Positions 15,767 to 23,932 of a stretch of 48,135 bases of DNA are shown in pieces. The position numbers were made by a program, and so were the translations under genes. Numbering within the stretch: the first letter of the stretch is position 1; each line of letters begins with the position of its first letter. The notes beneath the pieces are model-generated. The model was not told the origin of the DNA and searched no databases. It saw only the letters and a list, made by a program, of their open reading frames with translations. Origin of the DNA: Sphingosinicella sp. YJ22 (GTDB lineage Bacteria; Pseudomonadota; Alphaproteobacteria; Sphingomonadales; Sphingomonadaceae); the NCBI RefSeq assembly GCF_011320075.1, contig NZ_JAANPA010000021.1:1-48135 (forward strand). The letters run 5' to 3'.

Positions 15767-17562
15767 CGGGTCAGCCTCAGCGAACCGATATTCTGGCCGA
15801 TCTCGGTGAAGCGCTGGATGAGTTGGGCGCGATTTCCCGACGTCGACGCATGGTCGTTGCTGCTCGCGCACTGGCGCAGCTCGGCGGTGAGGTTGGTGCC
15901 GAAGGCGATCACCCAGATCTGCGCGTTGAGGCTTCGCGCCGCGTTGCAGATCATCCGGAAGCGCTGCATGTGGCGCCCGTGCTGGGCGTTGGCGGCGCCG
16001 TTCCCGGTGATCCGCTGGTCCATATATTCGATGCCATAGGCCGAATAAGCGAGGTTGCTCGGCGCAAGCTCACCGTCGGTCATGAAGATGATGTGGCGCG
16101 CGACCGGCATGTTCGCGTGCGTGTCCGGGCTGTCGGCGAACACGCCGGCATTGGAGATCATCCGAGCGCCCCAGATCATGCCGACGTCATGGTAGGTGCT
16201 TCCTTCGGCGCGCAGGCCGTTGACGTAATTCTGGATGTTGGTGCGCGTCCACGCCTGCAGCCGGCGCGCGGAGGCCGGGCAAGCGGGCTCGCCGGCGATC
16301 TGGTCGTAGCGCGCGCCGACCCGCGACGGCCGGTTGGTCAGGTTGCCGCCGGCGTCGCCGCGGAAATATTCGACCTCCGCCCATTGCGGGCGCCACCGAG
16401 TCTCTTCCGAATTGGGCACCAGGTTGATGTTGAGATCGGCCGCCTGGCCGGGGATCGCCATGCCCGAATTGGGATTGATCGCCGACGTCGTCGCGCGTTC
16501 CTCGATGCAGCCGTTCCACACGTCGGCAGTCTGGTTGGTGCCGGGCGTGCGCGTCGGCAGCGCGACATTGTTGGCGAACGTCTTGTAGCCGGACGTGTCC
16601 TGCGCCGAGCGCTCATAATACCAGAAGCCGAACGTGGCGGTCGCGGGTCGGTCATATTGCCGGGTCGTGACCGTGCAGGTCCCGTTGGAATGGGAGACCG
16701 TCCGGCCCGTCACCGGGAACGTCACATCCTCGACCGGTGGATCCTGCCGGTAGCTGTTGCAGGTGCCGGAGTTGACGTTGTTGATCGTCTGAGTGCTCTG
16801 CGACTGGACGTAGATCGGCACGCGGGTCTGATATTCGACGCTGCTGGCGACATGGCCCGGGTTGAGCAGGCTGCCGACATTGACCGTGCTGGAATAAGGC
16901 ACGATTCCGAACCGAAGCCGCATGCCCGCGGCCTCGAGCTGGGCCTGGGTCGGCGCGAGCGCGTCGTAGAGCGCGAGGACCGCCTCCCGCAGCGCGCGGA
17001 TTCGCGACGTCGTGATCTCGGAGGTGCGGCCGCAATTGCCGCTCTCTTCCGGCGTGCACAGCATCGAGCCGGTGGTGTCGAGCACCAGCATGACGTCGGT
17101 GTTGACGAAATTCAGCGAAGCGTCGCAGGTGACGTTGAGCGGCAGCGTCGTGTAGCCGAACAACCGCATGATCGTGGTCGGGATGGTCGTCGCCGCGGTC
17201 ACCCGGATCGTGCCCGGGCCCGAGCGCGCCACCACCGGAGTGAAGGCGGCGGTCTGATACTGGCCCTGGCGGAAGTTGAAATTGAAGAAGCGCTGCGCCT
17301 CGTCGTTGACCGCGGTGCTCATCTGGTCGCCGGTCATCACCCGCCGCCCGGCGAGCGCCGCCGCGTCGCAGGCGCTCTGCAGGCGCGCCTTGGCCATATA
17401 GGCGCGGCTCATGTCGACGCCCGACCCGATCATCGCGGTGAGCGGAACGAGGGCTGCGCCGACGATGGCGAGCGTGTTGCCCTTCTTGTCCCTGGCAAGC
17501 CGGCGCAGCACGCCGCCGCCGATCGGCTGGTCCGTCACTCTCGGTCCCTCACGCATAGCCAT
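15763..17562 (-). CDS. TadG-like pilus assembly protein with von Willebrand A domain
   Basis: A 599-residue TadG-type protein. The TadE-like leader (LARDKKGNTLAIVGAALVPL, about residues 22-41) is followed by a Flp-pilus domain (YMAKARLQSACDAAALAGRR) and a VWA domain starting with DVMLVLDTTGSM near residue 160. The MIDAS site is DxTxS rather than DxSxS. IFMTDGE near residue 490 completes it. AGGAG lies 5 nt before the ATG at 17562. It leads a tadG-tadE-tadE operon with 4-nt overlaps. A possible CtrA-type site is at 17645-17659 upstream. Confidence 0.87.
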   Translation of the reverse strand: MAMREGPRVTDQPIGGGVLRRLARDKKGNTLAIVGAALVPLTAMIGSGVDMSRAYMAKARLQSACDAAALAGRRVMTGDQMSTAVNDEAQRFFNFNFRQGQYQTAAFTPVVARSGPGTIRVTAATTIPTTIMRLFGYTTLPLNVTCDASLNFVNTDVMLVLDTTGSMLCTPEESGNCGRTSEITTSRIRALREAVLALYDALAPTQAQLEAAGMRLRFGIVPYSSTVNVGSLLNPGHVASSVEYQTRVPIYVQSQSTQTINNVNSGTCNSYRQDPPVEDVTFPVTGRTVSHSNGTCTVTTRQYDRPATATFGFWYYERSAQDTSGYKTFANNVALPTRTPGTNQTADVWNGCIEERATTSAINPNSGMAIPGQAADLNINLVPNSEETRWRPQWAEVEYFRGDAGGNLTNRPSRVGARYDQIAGEPACPASARRLQAWTRTNIQNYVNGLRAEGSTYHDVGMIWGARMISNAGVFADSPDTHANMPVARHIIFMTDGELAPSNLAYSAYGIEYMDQRITGNGAANAQHGRHMQRFRMICNAARSLNAQIWVIAFGTNLTAELRQCASSNDHASTSGNRAQLIQRFTEIGQNIGSLRLTR

Positions 17563-17644
17563 ATGCGCTCCTGGCCGACCCGTTTTGCGGGCCGCTCCTA
17601 GGCTAATGAGGGAGAGTTAGATAAAGTCGCTTGACCGGACTGGG

Positions 17645-17659
17645 TTAGCGGCTTGTTAA
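17645..17659. promoter_or_regulatory. Possible CtrA-binding site upstream of the tad operon
   Basis: TTAG-N7-TTAA differs at one base from the CtrA consensus TTAA-N7-TTAA. It sits 83 bp upstream of the tadG start, and CtrA controls pilus genes in Caulobacter. A single near-match in a short region is weak evidence. Confidence 0.35.
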
Positions 17660-17673
17660 CCAGCGCCCCCCGC

Positions 17674-18234
17674 TCAGGCGGTGCCGTAGTCCGAGGCGAG
17701 CAGGCGGGGATCGATGCCGGCGGCCTTGAAGCCCTGGTTCCAGCGGCTCTCGGCCGTGCCCTCGAACAGCAGGTCGTCGTCGCCCGGCGCGACGAACCAG
17801 CCGTGGCGGGTGAGCTCCTCCTCGAGCTGTCCGCCGCCCCAGCCGGCATAGCCGAGAGCGGCGACCCAGCGGGTCGGCCCCTTCCCCGCCGCGATCGCCT
17901 GCAGCACGTCGATGGTCGGGCTCAATGTCCAGCGTCCGGCGACGTCGATGCTCTCCTGGCCGCCCCAGTCGCGGCTGTGGATGACGAAGCCGCGCGACGG
18001 CTCGACCGGGCCGCCGAGATGGATCGGCGCGTTGGGCGCGACGCCCGGATCGATGTCGAGCTGCCCGAGCAGGTCGTGGAAACCGAGGCGCGGGATGATC
18101 CGGCCGAGGCCGATACCGAGGGCGCCGTCCTCGTCATGGGCGCACATCGCGATCACCGAGCGCTCGAAGCGCGCATCGCCGATGCCGGGCATGGCGAGCA
18201 GGAACTGGCCGGTGACGAAGCGGGGCGTCTCCAT
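17674..18234 (-). CDS. YqgE/AlgH family protein
   Basis: A 186-residue member of the YqgE/AlgH (UPF0301) family. Visible hallmarks are the N-terminal GQFLLAMPGI, the central PIHLGGPVEPSRGFVIHS and the C-terminal GYAGWGGGQLEEEL. The molecular role of the family is not established; AlgH was first linked to alginate regulation in Pseudomonas. The start at 18234 (METPRFVTG) is the only ATG in keeping with family length, and the longer open frame is antisense to the peroxiredoxin. It diverges from the peroxiredoxin gene across 96 bp. Confidence 0.93.
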   Translation of the reverse strand: METPRFVTGQFLLAMPGIGDARFERSVIAMCAHDEDGALGIGLGRIIPRLGFHDLLGQLDIDPGVAPNAPIHLGGPVEPSRGFVIHSRDWGGQESIDVAGRWTLSPTIDVLQAIAAGKGPTRWVAALGYAGWGGGQLEEELTRHGWFVAPGDDDLLFEGTAESRWNQGFKAAGIDPRLLASDYGTA

Positions 18235-18330
18235 CCGCCCGATATAGGCCGCGGTCGATGGCGGCGCCACTGGCCGAGACGGGGAGCGCTTGCTAGGGCG
18301 CCCGAGACTCGAAGCACAGGAGCGAGACAC

Positions 18331-18810
18331 ATGGCCATTCAAGTCGGCGACCGCATTCCCAGCATGACCCTCGTCAAGGCGACGGCGGAAGGGCCGCAGC
18401 CGGTGCAGACCGACGATTATTTCGCCGGCCGCAAGGTGGCCCTGTTCTCGGTGCCCGGCGCGTTCACGCCGACCTGCTCGGCGCGCCACCTGCCGAGCTT
18501 CGTCGAAAAGGCCGGCGAGCTGAAGGCCAAGGGCATCGACGAGATCGCCTGCACCGCGGTAAACGACGCCTTCGTGCTGGGCGCCTGGCAGAAGGCCAAC
18601 GGGGCCGACGACGTGACCATGCTCGCCGACGGCAATGGCGAGTTCGCGCAGGCGCTCGGCCTCACTATGGACGGCTCGAAATTCGGAATGGGAACGCGCG
18701 GCCAGCGCTGGTCGGCGGTGGTCGACGACGGCGTCGTTAAGCAGCTCAACGTCGAGGAGCCGGGCGGCTACGGCGTCTCCGGCGCCGAGCACATGCTGGG
18801 CCAGCTCTAA
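18331..18810 (+). CDS. Peroxiredoxin, Prx5-like
   Basis: A 159-residue cytoplasmic thiol peroxidase that reduces peroxides. The peroxidatic Cys 49 lies in PGAFTPTCS, the motif typical of the Prx5 (hybrid glutaredoxin/PMP20-like) group. WSAVVDDG and the C-terminal GAEHMLGQL also match. No glutaredoxin domain is fused, so an external reductant such as glutathione or Grx is expected. AGGAG precedes the ATG. It is followed within 10 nt by an inverted-repeat element. Confidence 0.93.
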   Translation: MAIQVGDRIPSMTLVKATAEGPQPVQTDDYFAGRKVALFSVPGAFTPTCSARHLPSFVEKAGELKAKGIDEIACTAVNDAFVLGAWQKANGADDVTMLADGNGEFAQALGLTMDGSKFGMGTRGQRWSAVVDDGVVKQLNVEEPGGYGVSGAEHMLGQL

Positions 18811-18815
18811 GCCCC

Positions 18816-18894
18816 TTCGTCATTGCGAGGAGCGTCAGCGACGAAGCAATCCAGGCGTGGTTCTGGATTGCTTCGCTGCGCTCGCAATGACGAA
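18816..18894. repeat. Palindromic intergenic repeat, 79 bp
   Basis: The outer 14-bp arms TTCGTCATTGCGAG and CTCGCAATGACGAA are perfect complements, and the inner AGCAATCCAG/CTGGATTGCT arms also pair, giving one long, slightly bulged hairpin. This 'GTCATTGCGAG...GAAGCAATCCAG' type of element is common in intergenic DNA of many bacteria. It fills the space between two convergent genes and may act as a terminator for both. Confidence 0.85.
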
Positions 18895-18895
18895 A

Positions 18896-19426
18896 CTATC
18901 GCGACAGCGGCGCCAGCACTTCCTCGGCAAACAGGTCCATCTGGGCGGCGAAGGCGAGCAGGTTCACGGCGAGGTTGCCGCGCACGAAGCCGTAATCGGC
19001 GGTGAGGTAGCGCTGAAGCGCGAGATTGCCGTTGGGCAGCATGAAGGCGCGCGAGAAGGCGTAACGCTGGCTGAAGGCGAGAATCGCGGCGGCGGCGCGC
19101 TCGCTGCTGGCGCCTTGCGGCCGCTCCCAGCCGCCCTGAAGGCTGATCGCCCGGCAGACATTGCCGTCGCCCGAGCAGGCGCCGAACACGATCGCCGCGC
19201 GCCGCCCGCTGGCGAAGGTGACGAGCAGACTCGGCCGCGCAGGCGTGCCGCGACGTTCGTGCCGAGCGCCGATCTCGTCGAGGACGCTTTCCACCGTCGC
19301 ATAGTTGAACGTGGGCAGTACCTGGCGATTCTCGGCCGAGTCGGGAGCCCACCGCCCCTGCCCCGACGCCTCGCCCGGAGCCAAAGCGAGCGCCACTGCC
19401 GTCGCGATGGCGCCGGCGCGGATCAC
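18896..19426 (-). CDS. YbjN-domain-like secreted protein
   Basis: A 176-residue protein with an N-terminal signal peptide (to about residue 22, ASGQ). The mature part resembles YbjN-domain proteins: an early LDEIGARHERRG helix, a Gly/Asn-rich middle, and the C-terminal block RYLTADYGFVRGNLAVNLLAF. The YbjN family is loosely linked to regulation and type III chaperone-like folds; no enzymatic activity is known. The start is GTG 19426, overlapping the upstream SIMPL stop as GTGA, so it is the last gene of that unit. Family assignment is by eye. Confidence 0.65.
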   Translation of the reverse strand: MIRAGAIATAVALALAPGEASGQGRWAPDSAENRQVLPTFNYATVESVLDEIGARHERRGTPARPSLLVTFASGRRAAIVFGACSGDGNVCRAISLQGGWERPQGASSERAAAAILAFSQRYAFSRAFMLPNGNLALQRYLTADYGFVRGNLAVNLLAFAAQMDLFAEEVLAPLSR

Positions 19427-20178
19427 CGCGGCGCGAGGATGAAGTCGACCCCGACCCGGACATGGGCAGGGACGTTGGGATCGCTCCCCGCCGCGCCGCT
19501 CGTGGCGAGATTGGCGATGGCCGGGTCGCCGCCCATCATCAGCGACATGAAGTCTACCTCGACCCGCTCCGTCACCCGCGCGATTCGGGCGACTCGCATG
19601 CCCAGCGACGCAGCGTAGGAATCGGCCTCGGCGCGGGCCGCCGCGATAGCGTTGTCGCGCGCCTGGCGGCGTACCGCGGACATGTCGGACGAGCGGTAGG
19701 TGGTGTCGCTGTAAATGCCCTCGATGCCTTCCAGCGTGCGCATCAGGGCCGCGATCCGGGCCAGGTCGCGAAGGCGGATCACCGCTGAGGCGGAACCCGA
19801 GCTGGCCGCCTCCCCCTCGCCGGCGACGTCGAAGTCGGCCATATTGGTGACGTAGTCCGCGGCATTCTCCATCATCATGTCGCGGTAGGACATCAGCTCG
19901 CCGATCTCGATCTCTCCGCCGGCGTCGCGCGCGGCGGTGCGCAGCCGGGTCACGATCCGGTCATATTGGCGGCGAAGCTCGCGATCGTCCGCGGCGGAGA
20001 TCGCGATCTGGATCGCAATCTCGGCGGAACCGGCGCGCCCGGTCGCGCTGCCCATGCTGGTCAGCTCCAGCAGCATCTCGCCGGCGGCGAGCGGAACAGT
20101 CGCCACCGGTCCCTGCGCCGACGCGGCCGGCGCGACCGCGAGCAGCAACGCCAGCCCGAGCCCGATCGAACCTCTCAT
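19423..20178 (-). CDS. SIMPL-domain (DUF541) periplasmic protein, copy 3
   Basis: A 251-residue protein with a cleavable signal peptide (APAASAQG) and a SIMPL domain. Members such as E. coli YggE are periplasmic and have been connected with oxidative stress, but their biochemical activity is unknown. Features are the N-terminal GEMLLELTSMGSATG, the RRQARDNAIAAARAEADSYAASLGMRV helix shared with the two upstream paralogues, and the ending GVDFILAPR. GGGGGA lies 7 nt before the ATG. It overlaps the YbjN-like gene by 4 nt. It is more diverged from the other two copies than they are from each other in the N-terminal half. Confidence 0.9.
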   Translation of the reverse strand: MRGSIGLGLALLLAVAPAASAQGPVATVPLAAGEMLLELTSMGSATGRAGSAEIAIQIAISAADDRELRRQYDRIVTRLRTAARDAGGEIEIGELMSYRDMMMENAADYVTNMADFDVAGEGEAASSGSASAVIRLRDLARIAALMRTLEGIEGIYSDTTYRSSDMSAVRRQARDNAIAAARAEADSYAASLGMRVARIARVTERVEVDFMSLMMGGDPAIANLATSGAAGSDPNVPAHVRVGVDFILAPR

Positions 20179-20269
20179 GACCGTCCCCCTCGCTCGCCCG
20201 CGCCCCCGTGCGCGGAGCGAGCGCGATCATAGATCAGGAGCGGCGGGGCTGACCAGCGTCGCGACGCCG

Positions 20270-21034
20270 TCAGCGCGGCACCAGCGCGAAGTCGACGCCG
20301 ACATAAGCGACGACCGGAATGTCGGCGCCGTCCTCCTCGGGAAGCCGACCGAGGGCGGACGGGCCGCGCCGCTGACGCTCGCTCATCAACAGATCCATGA
20401 AGTCGAAGCCCATTCGCTCCGTCACCCGAACCACGCGCTCCACCCGCATGCCGAGCGCGGCGGCATAATTGTCGGCCTCGGCGCGGGCGACCGCGATGGC
20501 GTCTGCGCTCGCCCGACGCTGAGCGGGCGTCTCGTCGCTGACGCTGAAGGTGGGGCCGACGACCCGCGCATCGTCATCTTCACGAAGAGCGTCGGCCAGG
20601 GCCTCGGCGGCCGCCACGTTGCGTGTCCGGATGACGATGCTGCGTTGCTGGCGCTCGATCCGCGGAGGTGGACCCGCCGCCGGGTCGCGCGGAATGGACG
20701 GGACGGTCATGATCATCGGAGGCGGCGCGCCGCTATCGTCGATGTCGGCTGCGCCGATCCCCGCGGCGAGCGCCATGCTGCGCACCCGCTGGACCTCAGC
20801 ATCCGCCGCCGCACGGGCGTCGGCCTGCCGGGGACCGGTGCCGGTCACGGTGACCGTGATCTGCGCGGTGTCGGCCCGCTGCGTCGCCTTGCCGACAGCA
20901 TTCACCTCGAGAAGAATCTCGCCCGGCCGAAGCGGCTGAACCGGGACCGGGCTCGAATTCGAAGCGCCGCTGGGCATTGCCGGAAGGCCGGGCTGGATCG
21001 TCGCGGCGAGCACCGCAAGCAACAGAATCTGCAT
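20270..21034 (-). CDS. SIMPL-domain (DUF541) periplasmic protein, copy 2
   Basis: A 254-residue paralogue of the flanking genes with a short signal peptide (MQILLLAVLAAT). The shared pattern is GEILLEVNAVGKATQRADTAQITVTV at the mature N-terminus, AVARAEADNYAAALGMRVERV in the helix, and DFALVPR at the end. GGGGGAG precedes the ATG by 6 nt, as for the other two. Gaps of 91 and 57 nt to its neighbours allow a single transcript. The function is unknown beyond the family link to envelope stress. Confidence 0.9.
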   Translation of the reverse strand: MQILLLAVLAATIQPGLPAMPSGASNSSPVPVQPLRPGEILLEVNAVGKATQRADTAQITVTVTGTGPRQADARAAADAEVQRVRSMALAAGIGAADIDDSGAPPPMIMTVPSIPRDPAAGPPPRIERQQRSIVIRTRNVAAAEALADALREDDDARVVGPTFSVSDETPAQRRASADAIAVARAEADNYAAALGMRVERVVRVTERMGFDFMDLLMSERQRRGPSALGRLPEEDGADIPVVAYVGVDFALVPR

Positions 21035-21091
21035 GGTTTCTCCCCCTGATTCAGCGACGGATCATGGGGGAGGCCGCCGATCCTCTCAAGC

Positions 21092-21865
21092 TCAACGTGG
21101 TACGAGCGCGAAATCGAAGGACATCGGCACGTCGACTTCGACTTCCCGGTCGCTGGAGGTGGCGCCCGCCATCATGCTCAACATCGCCCGATAGGCCTGC
21201 ATCATATCGCCTTCTGGGGCCGCGCGCTCACTCGCCCGCACCAGCCGGCCGAGGCGCATGCCCATCGCGTCGGCGAGATCTTCCGCGGTGGCGCGGGCCT
21301 GCACGATGGCACGCCGCCGGGCCTGCCTGCGCGCCGAGTCGTCGTCGTCCAGACGATATGCCTCGCTGCCGATCGTCACGGCTCCGCCCGTCGTGATCGC
21401 CTGGCGGACCTGGTCGAGCCTGTCGAGGCGCCGAACCGTGACCGCCAGGGTGCGGTTCGCCTGGGCGGACGCTTCTTCCGAGTCGACGTCGCCCGCCGCC
21501 TCGATCGCCGCGGCCGCCATCGTGTCGGTCGTATTCCCGGCGAAGCCCATCGTGCGGAAGTCCGGCGGAGCGATGTCCCCCGGCGCGACTCCCAGGCGGC
21601 CCGCCCGTTGGGTCAGCGCCGCCACCTGCGCTTCCAGCGCCGCGTTGGCGGCGTCCATGTCGGCCCCGGTGCCCGCGACACTGACGGTGAAGATCGCCTG
21701 ATCGGCCGGCGCGGTCGCGGTACCAGTCGCCTGGACCTCGAGCAGGACCTCGTTGACCGCGAGCGGGTGGGTCGAGACCGGCCCGGCGGCCGCGGAATGG
21801 GCGCCGCCTGCCAGGACCACCCCTTGCAAACTGAACAGAAGCGCCGCGCCAAGACCGATGGTCAT
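21092..21865 (-). CDS. SIMPL-domain (DUF541) periplasmic protein, copy 1
   Basis: A 257-residue member of the triplet with a signal peptide ending near residue 24 (GGAHSAAAG). Family signatures: NEVLLEVQATGTATAPADQA, RRAIVQARATAEDLADAMGMRLGRL, and the same DFALVPR ending as copy 2. The ATG at 21865 and the G-rich ribosome binding site lie within the 3' arm of a 13-bp hairpin (21863-21900), so translation may be structure-controlled. It lies 88 nt downstream of the M2 peptidase gene on the same strand. Confidence 0.9.
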   Translation of the reverse strand: MTIGLGAALLFSLQGVVLAGGAHSAAAGPVSTHPLAVNEVLLEVQATGTATAPADQAIFTVSVAGTGADMDAANAALEAQVAALTQRAGRLGVAPGDIAPPDFRTMGFAGNTTDTMAAAAIEAAGDVDSEEASAQANRTLAVTVRRLDRLDQVRQAITTGGAVTIGSEAYRLDDDDSARRQARRRAIVQARATAEDLADAMGMRLGRLVRASERAAPEGDMMQAYRAMLSMMAGATSSDREVEVDVPMSFDFALVPR

Positions 21866-21900
21866 GATCCCCCTCCCCCTATCGAAAGAGGGGGATCATG
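21863..21900 (-). promoter_or_regulatory. Hairpin covering the ribosome binding site and start codon of SIMPL copy 1
   Basis: Perfect 13-bp arms (CATGATCCCCCTC / GAGGGGGATCATG) enclose a 12-nt loop. On the minus-strand transcript the 3' arm contains the purine-rich Shine-Dalgarno region and the AUG. No U tract follows, so translational control is likelier than termination. Confidence 0.6.
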
Positions 21901-21953
21901 CAGGCGACTTGGCCGTGCATCAAGCGGCGGCGGCCTGCCGCCGCCCGATCAGC

Positions 21954-23846
21954 CTACCAGCCGCACTGGCGCCCGCGATTCTGCTCCTCGAGCCAGCCGA
22001 GCAGCGGCCGGAAATATTCGACCATCGGCTGGGCGGACATCTCGCGGCTGCCGGTGAAGGCCTCGAGCGCCTCCGGCCACGGCCGCGACGCGCCCATGGC
22101 GAGCATCTGGTTGAGGCGCTCACCGACCTCGCGGTTGCCGTAGAAGGAGCAGCGGTGGAGCGGCCCGGTCCAGCCCGCCTGGTCGCACGCCGCCTTGTAG
22201 AATTGGAACTGCAGGATTCGGGCGAGGAAGTAGCGGGTGTAGGGCACGCTCGCCGGCACGTGATATTTGCCGCCGGCGTCGAAATTCTGCTCGGTCCGCG
22301 CGACCGGCGGGCGGATGCCCTGATATTGCAGGCGCATGGCGTCCCACGCCTGCTGGTAGTTGGCCGGCGTAATCGAGCCGTTGAAGATGCCCCAGCGATA
22401 GCGGTCGACGAGCAGGCCGAACGGCAGGAAGGCGATCTTGTCGAGCGCCTGGCGAAGCAGAAGCGCGCGGTCCTGCTCCGGGGTCGGCAGCTGGTTCTGG
22501 CGGAGCAGGCCGGTCTGGACGAGATATTCCGGGGTGACCGACAGCGCGATCATGTCGCCAATCGCCTCGTGGAAGCCGTCATTGGCGCTGTCGAGGTAAA
22601 GGAACGGCTGCTGGTTGTAGGCGCGCTGGTAGTAATTGTGGCCGAGCTCGTGGTGGACGGTGACGAAATCGTCGCCGTTGACCCGGGTGCACATCTTGAT
22701 GCGCAGATCGTCGACATTGTCGACGTTCCACGCGCTGGCGTGGCACTGGACCTCGCGGTCGCGCGGCTGGGTGATCATCGAGCGCTCCCAGAAGCTCTCC
22801 GGGAGCGGCGCAAACCCGAGCGACGAGAAGAAGCTCTCGCCCTGGCGGACGATCCGCTCGGGCGTGTAGTTGGCGCGGGTGAGCAATTGGGTGAGGTCGT
22901 AGGCGGGCCGGCCGGAGGCGCCGCGCGGCGCCACGACGTCGTAGATGTTGCCCCATTCCTGAGCCCACAGATTGCCGAGCAGATCGGCGCGGATCGGGCC
23001 GTTCTCGGGCTGGACCTGGTCGCCATATTGGCGGTTGAGGCCGGCGCGGGTGAAGCAGTGAAGCGCCTCGTAGAGCGGACGCACCTCGTTCCACAGCCGC
23101 TCGGTGAGCTGCTCGAACTCGGCCGGCGTCATGTCATATTTGGAGCGCCACATCGCGCCGGTGTCGTCGAAGCCCAGCTCGCGGGCGCCGGTGTTGGAGA
23201 TATCGACCAGCCGCTGATATTCGTCGCGCATCGGCGCGCCGACATTGTCGTTCCAGCTGGTCCACATCTCCTGGAGATGGGCGGGGTTGCGGACCGTGCC
23301 CATGCGGGCCTCGATCTCGTTGCCGGTCAGCGTCTCGCCGTTCATGGTGCCGCGGCCGCGGCCATATTGCGACTGGAGGTCGGTGGACAGGCGGTTCAGC
23401 TCCGCGGCGGCGCCCTCCGTGGTCGGCGCGGGAAGGACGAGCGCGGTCCGCAGGATGTTGAGCTTGCGCTGGGTGTCGTAGCTGAGGCCGGGGACGTTGG
23501 CGTAGCGCGCCGCCTCGTTGGCGAGACGGACGCGCAGCTCGGTGTCGAGCGTGCCGAAATGGGTGGCGAGCGCGTCGGTGTCGGGGGTGATGTAGGTCGC
23601 GTTGACCCACGCGGCGCGGGCGCCGATCACCGACAGCTCCGACAGCTCGCGCTCGGCCATGGCGACGAAGGTCTCGGCGTCGGCGACGGTCGGCGCGGCG
23701 GCGGGAGCCTCCTGCGCGGGCGCGGCGGCGTGCTGGGCGGCAGGCGCGTCGGAGGCCGTCGCCGGCTCCTGCGAAGCGGAAGCGGCGGCGCAGCCGGCCA
23801 GGCACAAAGAGGCGGCAAGCGCGAGCAGGGAGGCTTGGGCTTTCAT
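21954..23846 (-). CDS. M2-family peptidyl-dipeptidase (ACE-like) lipoprotein
   Basis: A 630-residue zinc dipeptidyl carboxypeptidase of the M2 (angiotensin-converting-enzyme) family. HHELGHNYY holds the HExxH zinc site (His 399, Glu 400, His 403), and HEAIGDMIALS supplies the downstream Glu ligand. The N-terminus is a lipoprotein signal (LCLAGC, Cys near residue 19) followed by an Ala/Pro-rich linker, so the enzyme is probably attached to the outer or inner membrane in the periplasm and trims peptides. I favour ATG 23846 (MKAQASLL), preceded by GAGG; two further ATGs lie 12 and 18 nt upstream. Substrates are unknown. Confidence 0.93.
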   Translation of the reverse strand: MKAQASLLALAASLCLAGCAAASASQEPATASDAPAAQHAAAPAQEAPAAAPTVADAETFVAMAERELSELSVIGARAAWVNATYITPDTDALATHFGTLDTELRVRLANEAARYANVPGLSYDTQRKLNILRTALVLPAPTTEGAAAELNRLSTDLQSQYGRGRGTMNGETLTGNEIEARMGTVRNPAHLQEMWTSWNDNVGAPMRDEYQRLVDISNTGARELGFDDTGAMWRSKYDMTPAEFEQLTERLWNEVRPLYEALHCFTRAGLNRQYGDQVQPENGPIRADLLGNLWAQEWGNIYDVVAPRGASGRPAYDLTQLLTRANYTPERIVRQGESFFSSLGFAPLPESFWERSMITQPRDREVQCHASAWNVDNVDDLRIKMCTRVNGDDFVTVHHELGHNYYQRAYNQQPFLYLDSANDGFHEAIGDMIALSVTPEYLVQTGLLRQNQLPTPEQDRALLLRQALDKIAFLPFGLLVDRYRWGIFNGSITPANYQQAWDAMRLQYQGIRPPVARTEQNFDAGGKYHVPASVPYTRYFLARILQFQFYKAACDQAGWTGPLHRCSFYGNREVGERLNQMLAMGASRPWPEALEAFTGSREMSAQPMVEYFRPLLGWLEEQNRGRQCGW

Positions 23847-23932
23847 ATTACGCATCCTCGACATTGGGGTTGTCGTTCAGGTGATTATGTTTTTGCGATG
23901 GACTGCCCCTTGCTCCCGCCGGGCCGCACGGG

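Noticed and set aside
15767-15871. N-terminal extension of the first tadE
   Set aside because: Lies wholly inside tadG and lacks a TadE-like leader; GTG 15766 with GTGA overlap is better.
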